A stretch of DNA of 64,000 nt from Saccharum officinarum (GCA_020631735.1 CM036188.1:12938214-13002213), one strand, 5' to 3'; numbered from the stretch's first letter, positions 1 to 10,873 are shown. Program-made: numbers and translations. The notes: generated by a model not told the origin, from the letters alone.

Positions 1-730
1 GTACTTTCTAGGAAAAATATTAGTGAAGCATGTTCGGTGAGAAATTTTTGAAGTGTAGTTCAAATGCTTTTAATTGATAATCTTTGTTATTTTTAGTAGA
101 GAGCTAATTTTGTATAGAACATACATGTGATAATTTTTGTAGTATGTTAGTTTACTGTTAGTAACCTAGGAAAAATGTGAAATCTGTTGTTTGATACTTT
201 TTCTAGTACAAAATAATTTCATGCTCATATTTAGGCTATAACTTGTTTATTTTGTACAAGCAGTTTTACATAGGCAATTCTCATGAAAATTTAGTAGTAG
301 GTTAGTTAGGGTAAGAGTAATCTACTGTAATTTTGGTAGATTTTTATCTACAACAGAAATAGGTGTTGCTGTGTAACCCTAGTTAAATAGGGAATAAAAG
401 ATTATTCTTTGTGAGAAATTAAGAGAAATAAAATATGTTTGGTGTATCTTTGAAGCATCATTATGCCTTACTGATGTTGTGGATGAGTTAGGTTGGTAAG
501 CTTTGATAGCTTAGGTTCACTTGTATGTGTAAATAATAGGCTAGCTAATAGAAGAATAAGGTGCATGTTTTAGGGTATATGTTCTTGGATGACGTTGACT
601 ACCTTGTAGAAGAAATAGTTATATTCAAACTGCTCATTCCATGTGCTTATCTGCATCTCATGTCATCAAAGCACTCCACCACAATCTGATGCATCATTCG
701 TATGATTACTTATGCACTTGCATCATACAG

Positions 731-2006
731 GATCGCAGGAAGAGTCGCAGGTAGCAGTACAGGAGGAGCAGGCTTGGACGGATCAGCAGGAGCCCCAGGC
801 ACAGGAGGTGCCCGAGAAGGAAGAGTCAGGCGAGGAGCTGCCAGAGTGCGTCGACCACCATCCTAGCTCGTTCGAAAAAGGCAAGCCCCGGAGCATTTTA
901 AGTCTCCTATTTTATAAAAGTTGTTCCTTACTACATGAACTATAATTATATATATAGTTGCATTAAGTTATAGGAGTTGAGTGAAACCGTTGTTGCATTA
1001 TTACCTTGGCCACCAGATTATCTTTCACCTTGTTAGGTCAGGATCGAGTGAATTGCTTAGCCATGCTTAGACCGGTAGAAGTCGGGTGATTTCCTGTCAC
1101 ATGCGAGTTATAGGTGGATATCGGGTTATGGTTAATTGTAATTGTGATCATAAAAAGTAACCAAGTGTTGATGGATAAACGAAGACCGGGCGGAGTCTTA
1201 TAGGGTTTTGGACTATAGTGATTCCGTCTGTGTCGATTAAGGACCGATCGTTGCTCGTCCCTCTTGTCATGTTGAACGCATGCCTCACATTTAGCTGGCC
1301 GAATAAAGTACCTTTTGACCGCGAAGCTAGTGACACTTTTCGAGCCGGGATAAACTCGGGTTGGTAGACTGGTGTTGAAGTGGGTGTAACGGGGACGCGA
1401 AGAGTGAGCCCAAGGTGCGTCCTGGCAGTCGGGCGGTCCCTGGGTAGTGCGATCCATGATTGTTATCCCGCGGCTTCTTGGAAAGTGTCATTGGTGATCT
1501 ACGCGACCCTGATGGGGGAAGCAGGGTTTGTGTGAGGAATAAATCTCCAGCTGGATAGGAATTCGATTCGAATCGCCGTCGCTCCCGGTTAGTGAGCACT
1601 TGACTCGAGCTATGGCATCGTAGTAACATTAATGGAACACTGATGGTTAAGTGAATGATGTTGGAAATGCTAAACCTGATATGGTAATCTAGATTGTTAA
1701 TGATGAATCAAGTGATTGTTTTAGCAATAGGTGCTTACCTAGCTTGAATAGGTTATACTAAAAGTGATGCAAAAAGTACTGGTATAGTTTTTCATAACAA
1801 CTTATGCTTTTCGCAAATGAGTCAAGCCAGTCCAATCTATAAAGCCTTGCATGATCCTTGGTGTCCTTTATTTCTGGTTTATGACGGGTAAGTCTAGCTG
1901 AGTACATTCTCGTACTCAGGGCGTTGTTCCTATTGTTGTTGCAGATGGTCAGATGTACTATGGGTACTGCTCCAACTGTCTGTATCCGGCGATGGGCGAC
2001 AACTAG
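731..2006 (+). CDS. LTR-encoded spliced acidic/CxxC small protein, copy A (exons 731-880 and 1945-2006)
   Basis: I do not recognise this protein. The proposed exon 731-880 follows a CAG acceptor, opens with two bases of a split codon and ends with one base at a GC-type donor (AAG|GCAAGC). It encodes 49 codons rich in E and Q, ending ELPECVDHHPSSF plus EK. The intron 881-1944 ends in TTGTTGCAG. The 62-nt last exon encodes GQMYYGYCSNCLYP and a few more residues, then TAG at 2004-2006. The minus-strand gypsy LTR at 48098-49406 has the same phases, the same 62-nt last exon and related residues, which is why I call it coding. A possible earlier exon is 456-491 (phase-compatible, weak). The start codon is not identified. 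Splicing is inferred, not observed. Confidence 0.6.
1545..1605 (+). repeat. 61-bp block identical between two gypsy LTR families, copy A
   Basis: These 61 bases are identical, base for base, to the reverse complement of 48506-48566 in the LTR of the minus-strand gypsy element, although the surrounding LTR sequence is only loosely similar. The block contains the perfect palindrome CGATTCGAATCG at 1564-1575. It lies inside the proposed intron of the LTR gene. Related copies lie in the other two LTRs of this family, with the palindrome at 10065-10076 (some bases lost nearby) and 38608-38619 (two substitutions). Function unknown. Confidence 0.85.
1898..1919 (+). promoter_or_regulatory. Conserved LTR hairpin, copy A
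   Basis: CTGAGTAC, a six-base loop (ATTCTC) and GTACTCAG form a perfect 8-bp stem. It ends 25 nt before the proposed 3' splice site at 1944. The same stem, with a different loop, sits 22 nt before the equivalent acceptor in the minus-strand gypsy LTR (48182-48203), and a shorter version is in the LARD LTRs. A stem kept while the loop changes suggests RNA structure or a protein-binding palindrome. Confidence 0.7.
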
Positions 2007-2369
2007 GACCTTGGGCAAGGGTCACTCTGTTCGTCTTATCTAATGCTTTTGTAGACCATGACTATCTACTGGCACTGTATTTGAACTAAGGGTGTGTGTA
2101 AAACTACTTGCTTTCGCTATGGTATTTTGAACTATGTTGTGATAACTTTTATTCCGAACTCCGATGTACTCTACTTTTATTATGAACTCTATGTATCATG
2201 TGAACTGTGGCTGCTAAATCAGTACGATCTTGGTTGTATGTTGTTTGGTTTGAAATCCCTCGTGATTTCACGGAATCTCGGGTTATACGAGTTTAAGTTT
2301 GATAAATTAACCGCCTCGGTAGAAGATTTTCTTACTTAATCTCGTATAATTACGTTGATCCGTTACAGC

Positions 2370-2381
2370 TAGTATCAGAGC
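2370..2381 (+). other. Primer binding site, copy A (one base changed)
   Basis: The site lies two bases after the LTR end and reads TAGTATCAGAGC. Copy B has TGGTATCAGAGC, the standard match to the 3' end of initiator Met-tRNA. The G-to-A change in the second base would weaken priming. Confidence 0.85.
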
Positions 2382-3151
2382 ATGGTTTAGCATGTTACTG
2401 TTCACATGGGTATTTAAAAACAAAACTGTGTTTTCAACTCAGCTTTTAAATTTAAGAGTGTGCCAGTGGTCATATCCTTTATGCCCAATAAGGACTCTAG
2501 GTGGCTTAGTTAAGTACTAACTTGGGGGTTTGCATCATATTTTAAATTTTCGTCGCTCATACGGCGTGCTATTGTATGAGTGCCATTCATTGAGTGGTAA
2601 TGTATGGATCATTCCCTCTACGCCCTGGTAAGTGAGAGTTGGTGAGAGCATGGTCGATACACTGCGATCTAGGGGAGTGCTTATGTGATACTGAAATACT
2701 TACGTGTCATGCGCATGTTCGTATGAGGGTATTCAAATGGTGGGGACTTCCGTCATGCGGTGACGATGCGTCAATAGGACGATGATTCGGGTAGTTGTTA
2801 CCGTTATACTCGTATCTGGGGATGCGTGTAGAGCGAGTAACTTACTTTACTGCTTTCTTGCATATTTTCATACTATGAGGTTTGGGCTGAAGTGACTTTT
2901 TGCAGGTACATAACAACGCTTTCGAGTAGTACGTATTAGTTACGTTACAAGAGATTGTTGTATGCCACCGTTTATTCTGTTAGTAGTTATTAGTTTTCTA
3001 AGTTTGTGAGGACTTACGGAACGTGCATGTATCATGTTGTGCATTTCATTCGTGGCATTGTTCCTCCTCTTATAAGTTGATTATCTCATTCCGATAAAAA
3101 TGCCAACTTAAAAAAATCTATTCTCACCATGGTAATAAAATTTTGCTACAG
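2382..3151 (+). other. Leader between primer site and accessory ORF, copy A
   Basis: About 770 bp with no supportable ORF, matching 10874-11639 in copy B with scattered indels. It ends in a pyrimidine-rich stretch and TTTTGCTACAG immediately before the ATG at 3152, which looks like a 3' splice site. Confidence 0.7.
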
Positions 3152-4202
3152 ATGGCACGTACCAAGCAGACAGCCCGCAAGTCCACCGGCAGAGCTCCCG
3201 TCATCAGCTTGCTCCACGCACTCGTCAGCGCACACTTTTCTTAGAGAGTTTGGGATGCCTAAGCTTCTTGTGGGAGAGTACTCAGCTATGTAGGCTATCC
3301 TGATGGGAATGGAGCCCCGCTACTTTTGGTCGAATGAGCGGTTGGGGGGGAAGGACTTTTGGTGACTGTGGCAAGCAGTAGTTCGTTCCCCGAGGTGATG
3401 GTTCTGAGTGGACCGGTTGGCATTTTGAGTCAACTGGCAGGACCCCTGAAGAAGCCGCTGAGAGGGCAGCCTTTGGGATCCTAAGGGAATCATGGATCGC
3501 TTTCCTCAGGAGTTGGCAGCAGCTATAGTTGGAGTCTTTCCGAGGGGCAACCCTCCACTGACTCGTGCAGCAGGCAAGAGGAAGATCTCTGGAGATTAGC
3601 GCCGAAAAGCACAGAACAGTGACAACCCCGCTATGAGTGCCATGTTCGCAGTGATGAGGGCCTTTGATGGAGTGGAAGGTAGCCTGAGACGTGTGTCTAG
3701 TGCTCTTGGTCAGGCTCGTGATGACCGCCGTCAGCTTCAGAGAGATCACGACGCCGAGATTGAGAGGCTCAACACAGAGATGGCTCAGTTGACTCGTCAG
3801 AGAGATCAGGCTACCCAGAGGACTGTGGCTTTCGAAGGAGATGTACGTGCCCTGAGAGAGCAGGTTGGGCGACTGACCACCGCCAACAGGAACGCTGAGC
3901 GCATGTTGACTCATGTGCTCCATCAGAGGAATGAAGCCTGGTCCGCAGAGAATGTGTTGAGGGCTAGACAGTTTGAGCTAGAGCAACAGCTGGCATATGC
4001 AGAGAAATATAATGACAATCTGCATGAGGAGGTTCATCGGCTGAACAATCAACTCAACCCCTATGTTCCTCCTGGTGGCAGAGATGGATTTGGATGAAGA
4101 CGAAGATCCTGAAGAGCCGAAGCACCAGTTGGGGAGCACCACGACGCTGCTAATGGCGACAACGCTAACATCTCGGACTTAGACAGCGACCACGATGAGT
4201 AG
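3152..4202 (+). pseudogene. Accessory ORF with histone H3-like N-terminus, coiled coil and acidic tail, copy A (broken)
   Basis: The ORF begins at 3152 with M then ARTKQTARKSTG, identical to residues 1-12 of mature histone H3, including K4, K9 and S10. The open stretch stops at 3244 after 30 codons because of a frame change near the following RAP. In the next frame the resemblance resumes with RHQLA, where H3 has RKQLA. Further frame changes follow. A long open stretch at 3633-4097 encodes a heptad-rich coiled coil (for example EIERLNTEMAQL and ARQFELEQQL). The acidic tail (DEDED, later SDLDSDHDE) is out of frame here and ends at 4200-4202. Copy B shows the same order. There is no histone fold, so this is not a host H3 gene. 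Function is unknown. Confidence 0.75.
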
Positions 4203-4565
4203 GCTAGTAGTTGTTGCGCTAGCTACTAGGTTCCATCTACATGATCTTTTGCTTTGTTGGCACGTTGGGCATGTAATAATGAGTAGAAAGACTAAGGCTT
4301 TGATGTAATGTTGGAAAGCTTGGATGTGTTTGTGGCGGTATCCGAACGTCAAAAAGTCCAGTGTATGTATGCTGGCAACTTGGTTGTAATGGACGCGATG
4401 TGTGCGCTTTAAGTAATCTAATTAGTGATGTTGTGTTAATTGGAATGACTTATTGTGCCCCTGTTTTATTGTATGAATTTATTCTCTCCAGTAAATTCAG
4501 TCAGCATGATTTTTCATTCGGTCGCAATTCCTACAACATCACCTAATAATTACTGTTGCTGAAAC
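4203..4565 (+). other. Spacer between accessory ORF and gag, copy A
   Basis: About 360 bp without a supportable ORF, nearly identical to 12690-13052 in copy B. It ends with AAACATGCAG directly before the second ATG of the gag frame (4572), again a CAG|ATG junction resembling a 3' splice site. Confidence 0.65.
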
Positions 4566-5697
4566 ATGCAGATGCCGAACACTCGTCGTACCGTGTATGG
4601 TGCCGCTGAGGCTGGTGGCAGTGCAGCTGCTAGTGATGACCGTGATCCACCACCGCCTCCTCCACCCTACACTGCGGAACAGTTTTTCGCACAATTTCTT
4701 GGAAGCCAACGTAATATGGAGAGCATGCAACAGAATATGGAAGCTGCGTTGCGCAGTATCGCAGACAACACCCGTCGGGGAATAAACCCGGGTGGGCACG
4801 AAGCAAATCAGTACAGCAGTTTCAAGGACTTCATGGATACTCGTCCACCGATCTTCAAGGAAGCCGCAGAACCCTTGGATGCAGAAGAGTGGATTAATAC
4901 TATGGAAGACAAGTTCCGTGTCTTGAGAATGACTGAAGTGTTGAAGACTGAGTATGCAGCTCATCAGCTTCAAGGTCCGGCAGGAATGTGGTGGAAACAT
5001 CACCGCACCACTTTTCCTCCCCACGCTCACATCACTTGGAGGGAGTTCACCGAAGCCTTCCGTGGAACGTACATTCCACTGGTCTGACGAGATGAAGCTT
5101 GGGAATTCCTGGCACTGAATCAAGGCACGAAGACTGTAACTCAATATCTACATGCATTCAATAACCTGAGCCGTTATGCTCCTGATATGGTGAATACTGA
5201 GGCCAAGAAGATCGCTAGCTTCAAGAGAGGCCTGAATCCCAAGATGATGAAACATGTGGGTACAAATATGAGGACTAGTTTCAACGATTTCGTTAGTGAC
5301 TGTCTGAAGCAAGAGAAGAACAACAATGTTTATGCTGCTTCCAAGATCCGTAAGAGAGCTTTCGAGTCGGGTCGTCCCAGTCCAGAGCCCCAGTGGCCAA
5401 CCGTCCAGCTTATCGGTCGCCTGCCCCAGGTGCAAGGTTTAGGCCACCGCAAAGGAAGAATCAGAATGCTCAGCAACCCAGAGGAACCAGAAACCATTCA
5501 AGATGGCATTGCCTCAGGCGAAGACAGGACAAGGCAGTTCATCTGGAACTGTGGCTCAAGTGAAGGGACCGTGCTTCAACTGCAACCAACCCGGACACTT
5601 TGCAAAGTTTTGTCCCTACCCTAAGAAACAGCAGACGCAGTATCAAGCTCGTGTGCATCACACCACCGTGGATGACATCCCTGAAGGAAACCGGTAA
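4566..5697 (+). pseudogene. gag: gag of gypsy copy A (frameshifted)
   Basis: This encodes the capsid and nucleocapsid part of a Ty3/gypsy polyprotein, which packages element RNA in cytoplasmic particles. 4566-5087 gives a proline-run N-terminus and the retrotransposon gag core (EEWINTMEDKF, WWKHHRTTF, FTEAFRGTYIP). Frame breaks follow at about 5080 and again near 5450. The zinc knuckle CFNCNQPGHFAKFC (CX2CX4HX4C) is open in another frame at 5503-5697. The first ATG is 4566, but if CAG|ATG is a splice junction the working start is 4572. Comparison with copy B shows that several breaks are single-base losses or gains. Confidence 0.9.
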
Positions 5698-7968
5698 CAG
5701 CTGGTATGTTTTCTATCAACAATCATCCTGCAGTAGTCTTGTTTGATTCCGGATCATCTCATTCCTTTGTAAGTCAAGCATTTGTTAAGAGGCATGAGCA
5801 AAGGATAGTTGAATTGGAATGTGCATATAAAATCAGTTCAGCTGGGGCTGATCTGTTGACTAATCAGATAGTTCAGGGAGTAACCCTAAACATATCAAAC
5901 CGACAATATAAGCTTAATCTGATAGTCATGCCAGGGTTAGTTTTGGATGTGATCATGGGTATGAACTGGATGAATAAGATGGGGGTAGTAATCGATATTG
6001 GAGGAAGGAGTATCTCTCTTAAGGAACCAAGTGGAGAAGGCACTTTCGGGTGGTCCTACCTCGAAAAGTAGACCTAGCTAGCACGACTTGTGCGGTCCAA
6101 ACTACTCTGCTAGCCCAGATTCCAGTGGTCTGTGAGTTTCCAGATGTGTTTCCGGATGAGTTACCTGGACTTCCACCAGACCGAGATGTTGAGTTTGCCA
6201 TTGAGTTAATTCCGGGAACAGCACCGATCTCGAGAAGGCCCTATCGGATGCCTCCCAATGAGTTAGCCGAATTGAAGAAGCAACTCCAGGACTTACTAAA
6301 GAAAGGTTTGATTCGTCCCAGCTCGTCTGAATGGGGATGCCCCGCTCTATTTGTGAAAAAGAAGAAGATAACTCCTTACGCATGTGCGTGGATTATCGAC
6401 CACTGAATGCAGTGACAATTAAAAACAAGTATCTCTTCCTCGGATTGATATCTTGTTTGACCAATTGTCTAAAGCCAAAGTGTTCTCTAAGATAGATTTG
6501 AGATCAGGATACCATCAGATAAAGATTAGGCCGCAAGATGTGCCTAAGACTGCGTTCTCTACCAGATATGGCTTGTACGAGTATCTTGTCATGTCCTTCG
6601 GATTGACAAACGCTCCTGCATACTTTATGTATCTGATGAATTCTGTTTTCATGCCAGAGTTGGACAAGTTTGTGATTGTGTTCATTGATGACATTCTAAT
6701 ATATTCAGAGAATGAAGAAGATCACGCAGAGCACCTCAGGATTGTCTTGACTAGACTCAGAGAACATCAACTGTATGCGAAGTTCAGCAAGTGTGAGTTC
6801 TGGCTTAAGACAGTTCCTTTTCTCGGCCACGTGTTGTCTGAAAATGGCATTTCCGTAGACCCTAGTAAGGTGCAAGAGGTTATGGACTGGAAGTCACCAA
6901 CCTCAGTGCATGAAGTTCGCAGTTTTCTTGGTTTAGCCGGTTACTATCGTCGCTTCATACCAGATTTCTCGAAGATTGCCAAACCAATGACAAGCCTGTT
7001 ACAGAAGGATCATAAGTTTGTATGGACAGAGGAGTGCGAGGCAGCTTTCTGCACCTTGCGGAAGTTGTTGACCACTGCTCCTGTTCTGGCCCAACCGGAT
7101 ATAGAAAAGTCTTTGATGTGTTCTGTGACGCATCTAAGAATGGGTTAGGATGTGTACTAATGCAAAATGGAAGGGTCATTGCCTATGCCTCACGTCAATT
7201 GAGGAAGCATGAAGTTAACTATCCTACACATGATTTGGAGCTTGCAGCAGTAGTGCATGCTCTAAAGATTTGGAGACACTACCTGCTGGGTAATGTATGT
7301 AATCTCTTTACAGATCATAAGAGTCTCAAATACATTTTTACCCAATCTGAGTTGAACATGCGACAGAGAAGATGGTTAGAGCTGATAAAGGACTATAATC
7401 TAAACGTGCATTATCATCCGGGAAGGCTAATGTAGTAGCAGATGCACTGAGCAGAAAATCACATGCTATTGATGTGCAACCGTTGTTTGAAGAAGGGTTC
7501 AAATTGTTACATCCTGCTGTGTTGCATAATATTCAGATCAGTTGTACTCTGGAAAACCAGATCATTGAAGGTCAGAAGACAGATAAGGGAATCTTTCATA
7601 TCAAAGAGAAGATGAAGAGGAAACCACCAAACACTTCGATTGGATGACCAAGGAGTGTTATGGTTTAAGGATCGCCTGGTGGTACCTAAGGATAGAGAGC
7701 TTAAGAACAAGTTGATGAATGAGACCCATCATTCCAAGCTATCTATTCACCCCGAAAGTAGTAAGATGTACAAGATTTGCGACCCGTTATTGGTGGACTA
7801 AGATGAAAAAAGAAATTGCAGCATACGTTGCTCGTTGCGACATGTGTTGTAGAGTTAAAGCTCTTCACATGAGACCCGCAGGACTTCTGCAACCTTGTCT
7901 GTACCCGATTGGAAATGGGATGATATAAGTATGGATTTCATCACTGGTCTTCACCACACAGAAGGGGA
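5698..7968 (+). pseudogene. pol: pol of gypsy copy A: protease, reverse transcriptase, RNase H, partial integrase (frameshifted, cut by gap)
   Basis: Domains run in gypsy order. The aspartic protease has LFDSGSSHSF in 5706-6071. Reverse transcriptase is split over 6050-6406 and 6453-7148, with the active-site FIDD in [12 protein letters not shown]. RNase H (FCDAS, DLEL, TDHK) lies in 7022-7435 in another frame. The integrase zinc-binding region ([14 protein letters not shown]) follows in broken frames up to 7968, where the assembly gap removes the rest. Where copy B has TGA at 16272-16274, copy A keeps CGA, so the two copies are not the same molecule simply read twice. Single-base indels, often in homopolymers, are the main damage. 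Confidence 0.9.
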
Positions 7969-8068
7969 NNNNNNNNNNNNNNNNNNNNNNNNNNNNNNNN
8001 NNNNNNNNNNNNNNNNNNNNNNNNNNNNNNNNNNNNNNNNNNNNNNNNNNNNNNNNNNNNNNNNNNNN
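7969..8068. other. Assembly gap (100 N)
   Basis: Exactly 100 undetermined bases. The left edge stops inside the integrase of copy A and the right edge starts inside an LTR of the same family, at a point equivalent to 36596. The real distance and order are unknown. Confidence 0.99.
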
Positions 8069-10859
8069 GGACGCCGGCACCCGTGGCCGCGCCCCGCGTT
8101 TCCGCCCCCTCTCTGCCTGCTGGGCTAGCGGCTTAGGCCGAACCGCAGCCGGACCGCCTCTTTGTTTTTTTCCCGCGCGGCGCTCCGGCTGAATTCGGCC
8201 CGTGGGCCGGTGTTGTCGAGTGGGCTGGCCCGTTAAACGATTCCAGAATTAGTTTTTGAATTTCTATTTATTTTGGGAAAAGAAAAGTACTTTAGAAATG
8301 TTTGTGTACAATTTATAGCTCCAAAAATTATGAAACAAATTTTGAATGTTCCTCTTGAATAGATCTACAGTTTAAAAATATCTCATGTTATTTTTGTAAC
8401 ACTTTACTGTGCAAATTTATTTAATTGCTATAAATGCTGATATCTTAGAAAATATGTAGTAAATAAAATAATGAAGGGAAAAATGTGATTCTTGTTGCTT
8501 TAATCTTTATTAGTGATGTACTTTCTAGGAAAAATATTAGTGAAGCATGTTCTGTGAGAAATTTTTGAAGTGTAGTTCAAATGCTTTTAATTGATAATCT
8601 TTGTTATTTTTAGTAGAGAGCTAAATTTGTATAGAACATACATGTGATAATTTTTGTAGTATGTTAGTTTACTGTTAGTAACTAGGAAAAATGTGAAATC
8701 TGTTGTTTGATACTTTTTCTAGTACAAAATAATTTCATGCTCATATTTAGGCTATAACTTGTTTTTTTGTACAAGCAGTTTTACATAGGCAATTCTCATG
8801 AAAATTTAGTAGTAGGTTAGTTAGGGTAAGAGTAATCTACTGTAATTTTTGTAGATTTTTATCTACAACAGAAATAGGTGTTGCTGTGTAACCTAGTTAA
8901 ATAGGGAATAAAAGATTATTCTTTATGAGAAATTAAGAGAAATAAAATATGTTTGGTGTATCTTTGAAGCATCATTATGCCTTGCTGATGTTGTGGGATG
9001 AGTTAGGTTGGTAAGCTTTGGTAGCTTAGGTTCACTTGTATGTGTTATGGCTAACTAATAGAAGAATAAGGTGCATGTTTTAGGGTATATGTTCTTGGAT
9101 GACGTTGACTACCTTGTAGAAGAAATAGTTTATATTCAACTGCTCATTCCATGTGCTCATCTGCATCTCATGTCATCAAAGCACTCCACACACAATCCGA
9201 TGCATCATTCGTATGATTACTTATGCACTTGCATCATACAGGATCGCAGGAAGAGTCGCAGGTAGCAGTACAGGAGGAGCAGGCTTGGACGGATCAGCAG
9301 GAGCCCAGGCACAGGAGGTGCCCGAGAAGGAAGAGTCAGGCGAGGAGCTGCCAGAGTGCGTCGACCACCATCCTAGCTCGTTCGAAAAGGCAAGCCCCGG
9401 AGCATTTTAAGTCTCCTATTTTATAAAAGTTGTTCCTTACTACATGAACTATAGTTATATATATAGTTGCATTAAGTTATAGGAGTTGAGTGAAACCGTT
9501 GTTGCATTATTACCTTGGCCACCGATTATCTTTCACTGTTAGGTCAGGATCGAGTGAATTGCTTAGCCATGCTTAGACGGTAGAAGTCGGGTGATTTCCT
9601 GTCACCTGCGAGTTATAGGTGGATACCGGGTTATGGTTAGCTGTAATTGTGATCATAAAAAGTAACCAAGTGTTGATGGATAAACGAAGACCGGGCGGAG
9701 TCTTATAGGGTTTTGGACTATAGTGATTCCGTCTGTGTCGATTAAGGACCGATCGTTGCTCGTCCCTCTTGTCATGTTGAACGCATGCCTCACATTTAGC
9801 TGGCCGAATAAAGTACCTTTCGACCGCGAAGCTAGTGACACTTTTCGAGCCGGGATAAACTCGGGTTGGTAGACTGGTGTTGAAGTGGGTGTAACGGGGA
9901 CGCGAAGAGTGAGCCCAAGGTGCGTCCTGGCAGTCGGGCGGTCCTGGGTAGTGCGATCCATGATTGTTATCCCGCGGCTTCTTGGGTGTCATTGGTGATC
10001 TACGCGACCCTGACGGGGGAAGCAGGGTTTGTGTGAGGAATAAATCTCCAGCTGGATAGGAATTCGATTCGAATCGCCGTCCTCCGGTTAGTGAGCACTT
10101 GACTCGAGCTATGGCATCGTAGTAACATTAATGGAACACTGATGGTTAAGTGAATGATGTTGGAAATGCTAAACCTGATATGGTAATCTAGATTGTTAAT
10201 GATGAATCATGTTGTTTTAGCAATAGGTGCTTACCTAGCTTGAATAGGTTATACTAAAAGTGATGCAAAAAGTACTGGTATAGTTTTTCATAACAACTTA
10301 TGCTTTTCGCAAATGAGTCAAGCCAGTCCAATCTATAAAGCCTTGCATGATCCTTGGTGTCCTTTATTTCTGGTTTATGACGGGTAAGTCTAGCTGAGTA
10401 CATTCTCGTACTCAGGGCGTTGTTCCCATTGTTGTTGCAGATGGTCAGATGTACTATGGGTACTGCTCCAACTGTCTGTATCCGGCGATGGGCGACAACT
10501 AGGACTTGGGCAAGGGTCACTCTGTTCGTCTTATCTAATGCTTTTGTGGACCATGACTATCTACTGGCACTGTATTTGAACTAAGGTGTGTGTAAAACTA
10601 CTTGCTTTCGCTATGGTATTTTGAACTATGTTGTAATAACTTTTATTCGAACTCCGATGTACTCCACTTTTATTGTGAACTCTATGTATCATGTGAACTG
10701 TGGCTGCTAAATCAGTACGATCTTGGTTGTATGTTGTTTGGTTTGAAATCCTCGTGATTTCACGGAATCTCGGGTTATACGGGTTTAAGTTTGATAAATT
10801 AACCGCCTCGGTGGAAGATTTTCTTACTTAATCTCGTATAATTACGTTGATCCGTTACA
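8069..10859 (+). mobile_element. 5' LTR of gypsy copy B (start lost in gap)
   Basis: It matches 36596-39412 in the 3' LTR with small indels and a few substitutions. It begins in the GC-rich middle of the LTR (8069-8230), passes through a T-rich zone and ends CCGTTACA, two bases before the primer site at 10862. Roughly the first 1.1 kb of the LTR is missing when compared with the 3' LTR, which totals about 3.95 kb once nested insertions are removed. Confidence 0.9.
9242..10502 (+). pseudogene. LTR-encoded acidic/CxxC small protein, copy B (exons 9242-9389 and 10441-10502)
   Basis: This is the same gene model as at 731-2006. The first proposed exon has lost one C near 9304 and one A in the run before the GC donor, making it 148 instead of 150 nt and breaking the frame. 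The last exon is intact and 62 nt long, with the CxxC (CSNC) and stop TAG at 10500-10502. Acceptors and the GC donor are retained. The hairpin is at 10394-10415. Confidence 0.55.
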
Positions 10860-10861
10860 GC

Positions 10862-10873
10862 TGGTATCAGAGC
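10862..10873 (+). other. Primer binding site, copy B
   Basis: TGGTATCAGAGC starts two bases after the LTR end. It matches the 3' end of initiator Met-tRNA, the usual primer of plant LTR retrotransposons, and fixes the orientation of the element as plus. Confidence 0.95.

Larger units (their letters stand above)
1..2367 (+). mobile_element. 5' LTR of Tekay-type gypsy copy A (3' part only)
   Basis: This is the right-hand part of a long LTR whose start lies outside the window. It matches 8518-10859 and 37044-39412 almost base for base apart from scattered indels. It ends in CCGTTACA, two bases before a Met-tRNA primer site at 2370. From left to right it holds a T-rich stretch, an acidic-protein exon (731-880), a block identical to one in the minus-strand gypsy LTR (1545-1605), a hairpin (1898-1919) and a second exon (1945-2006). 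Compared with the other two copies it is a mosaic: some variants match the 3' LTR of copy B better than the 5' LTR does, for example around 527-545. Confidence 0.9.

Noticed and set aside
1038..1629. Minus-strand open frames in the gypsy LTR (also at 9573-9992 and 38082-38673)
   Set aside because: They recur only because the LTR recurs. They overlap the intron with the conserved block and hairpin, and the reading is not kept in the sister family.
3282..3923. A 213-codon minus-strand open frame opposite the accessory ORF
   Set aside because: It is antisense to the coiled-coil region, is broken differently in copy B and has no domain.
10862..10873. A tRNA gene at the Met-tRNA match
   Set aside because: Only the 12-base primer site is present; no cloverleaf sequence follows.
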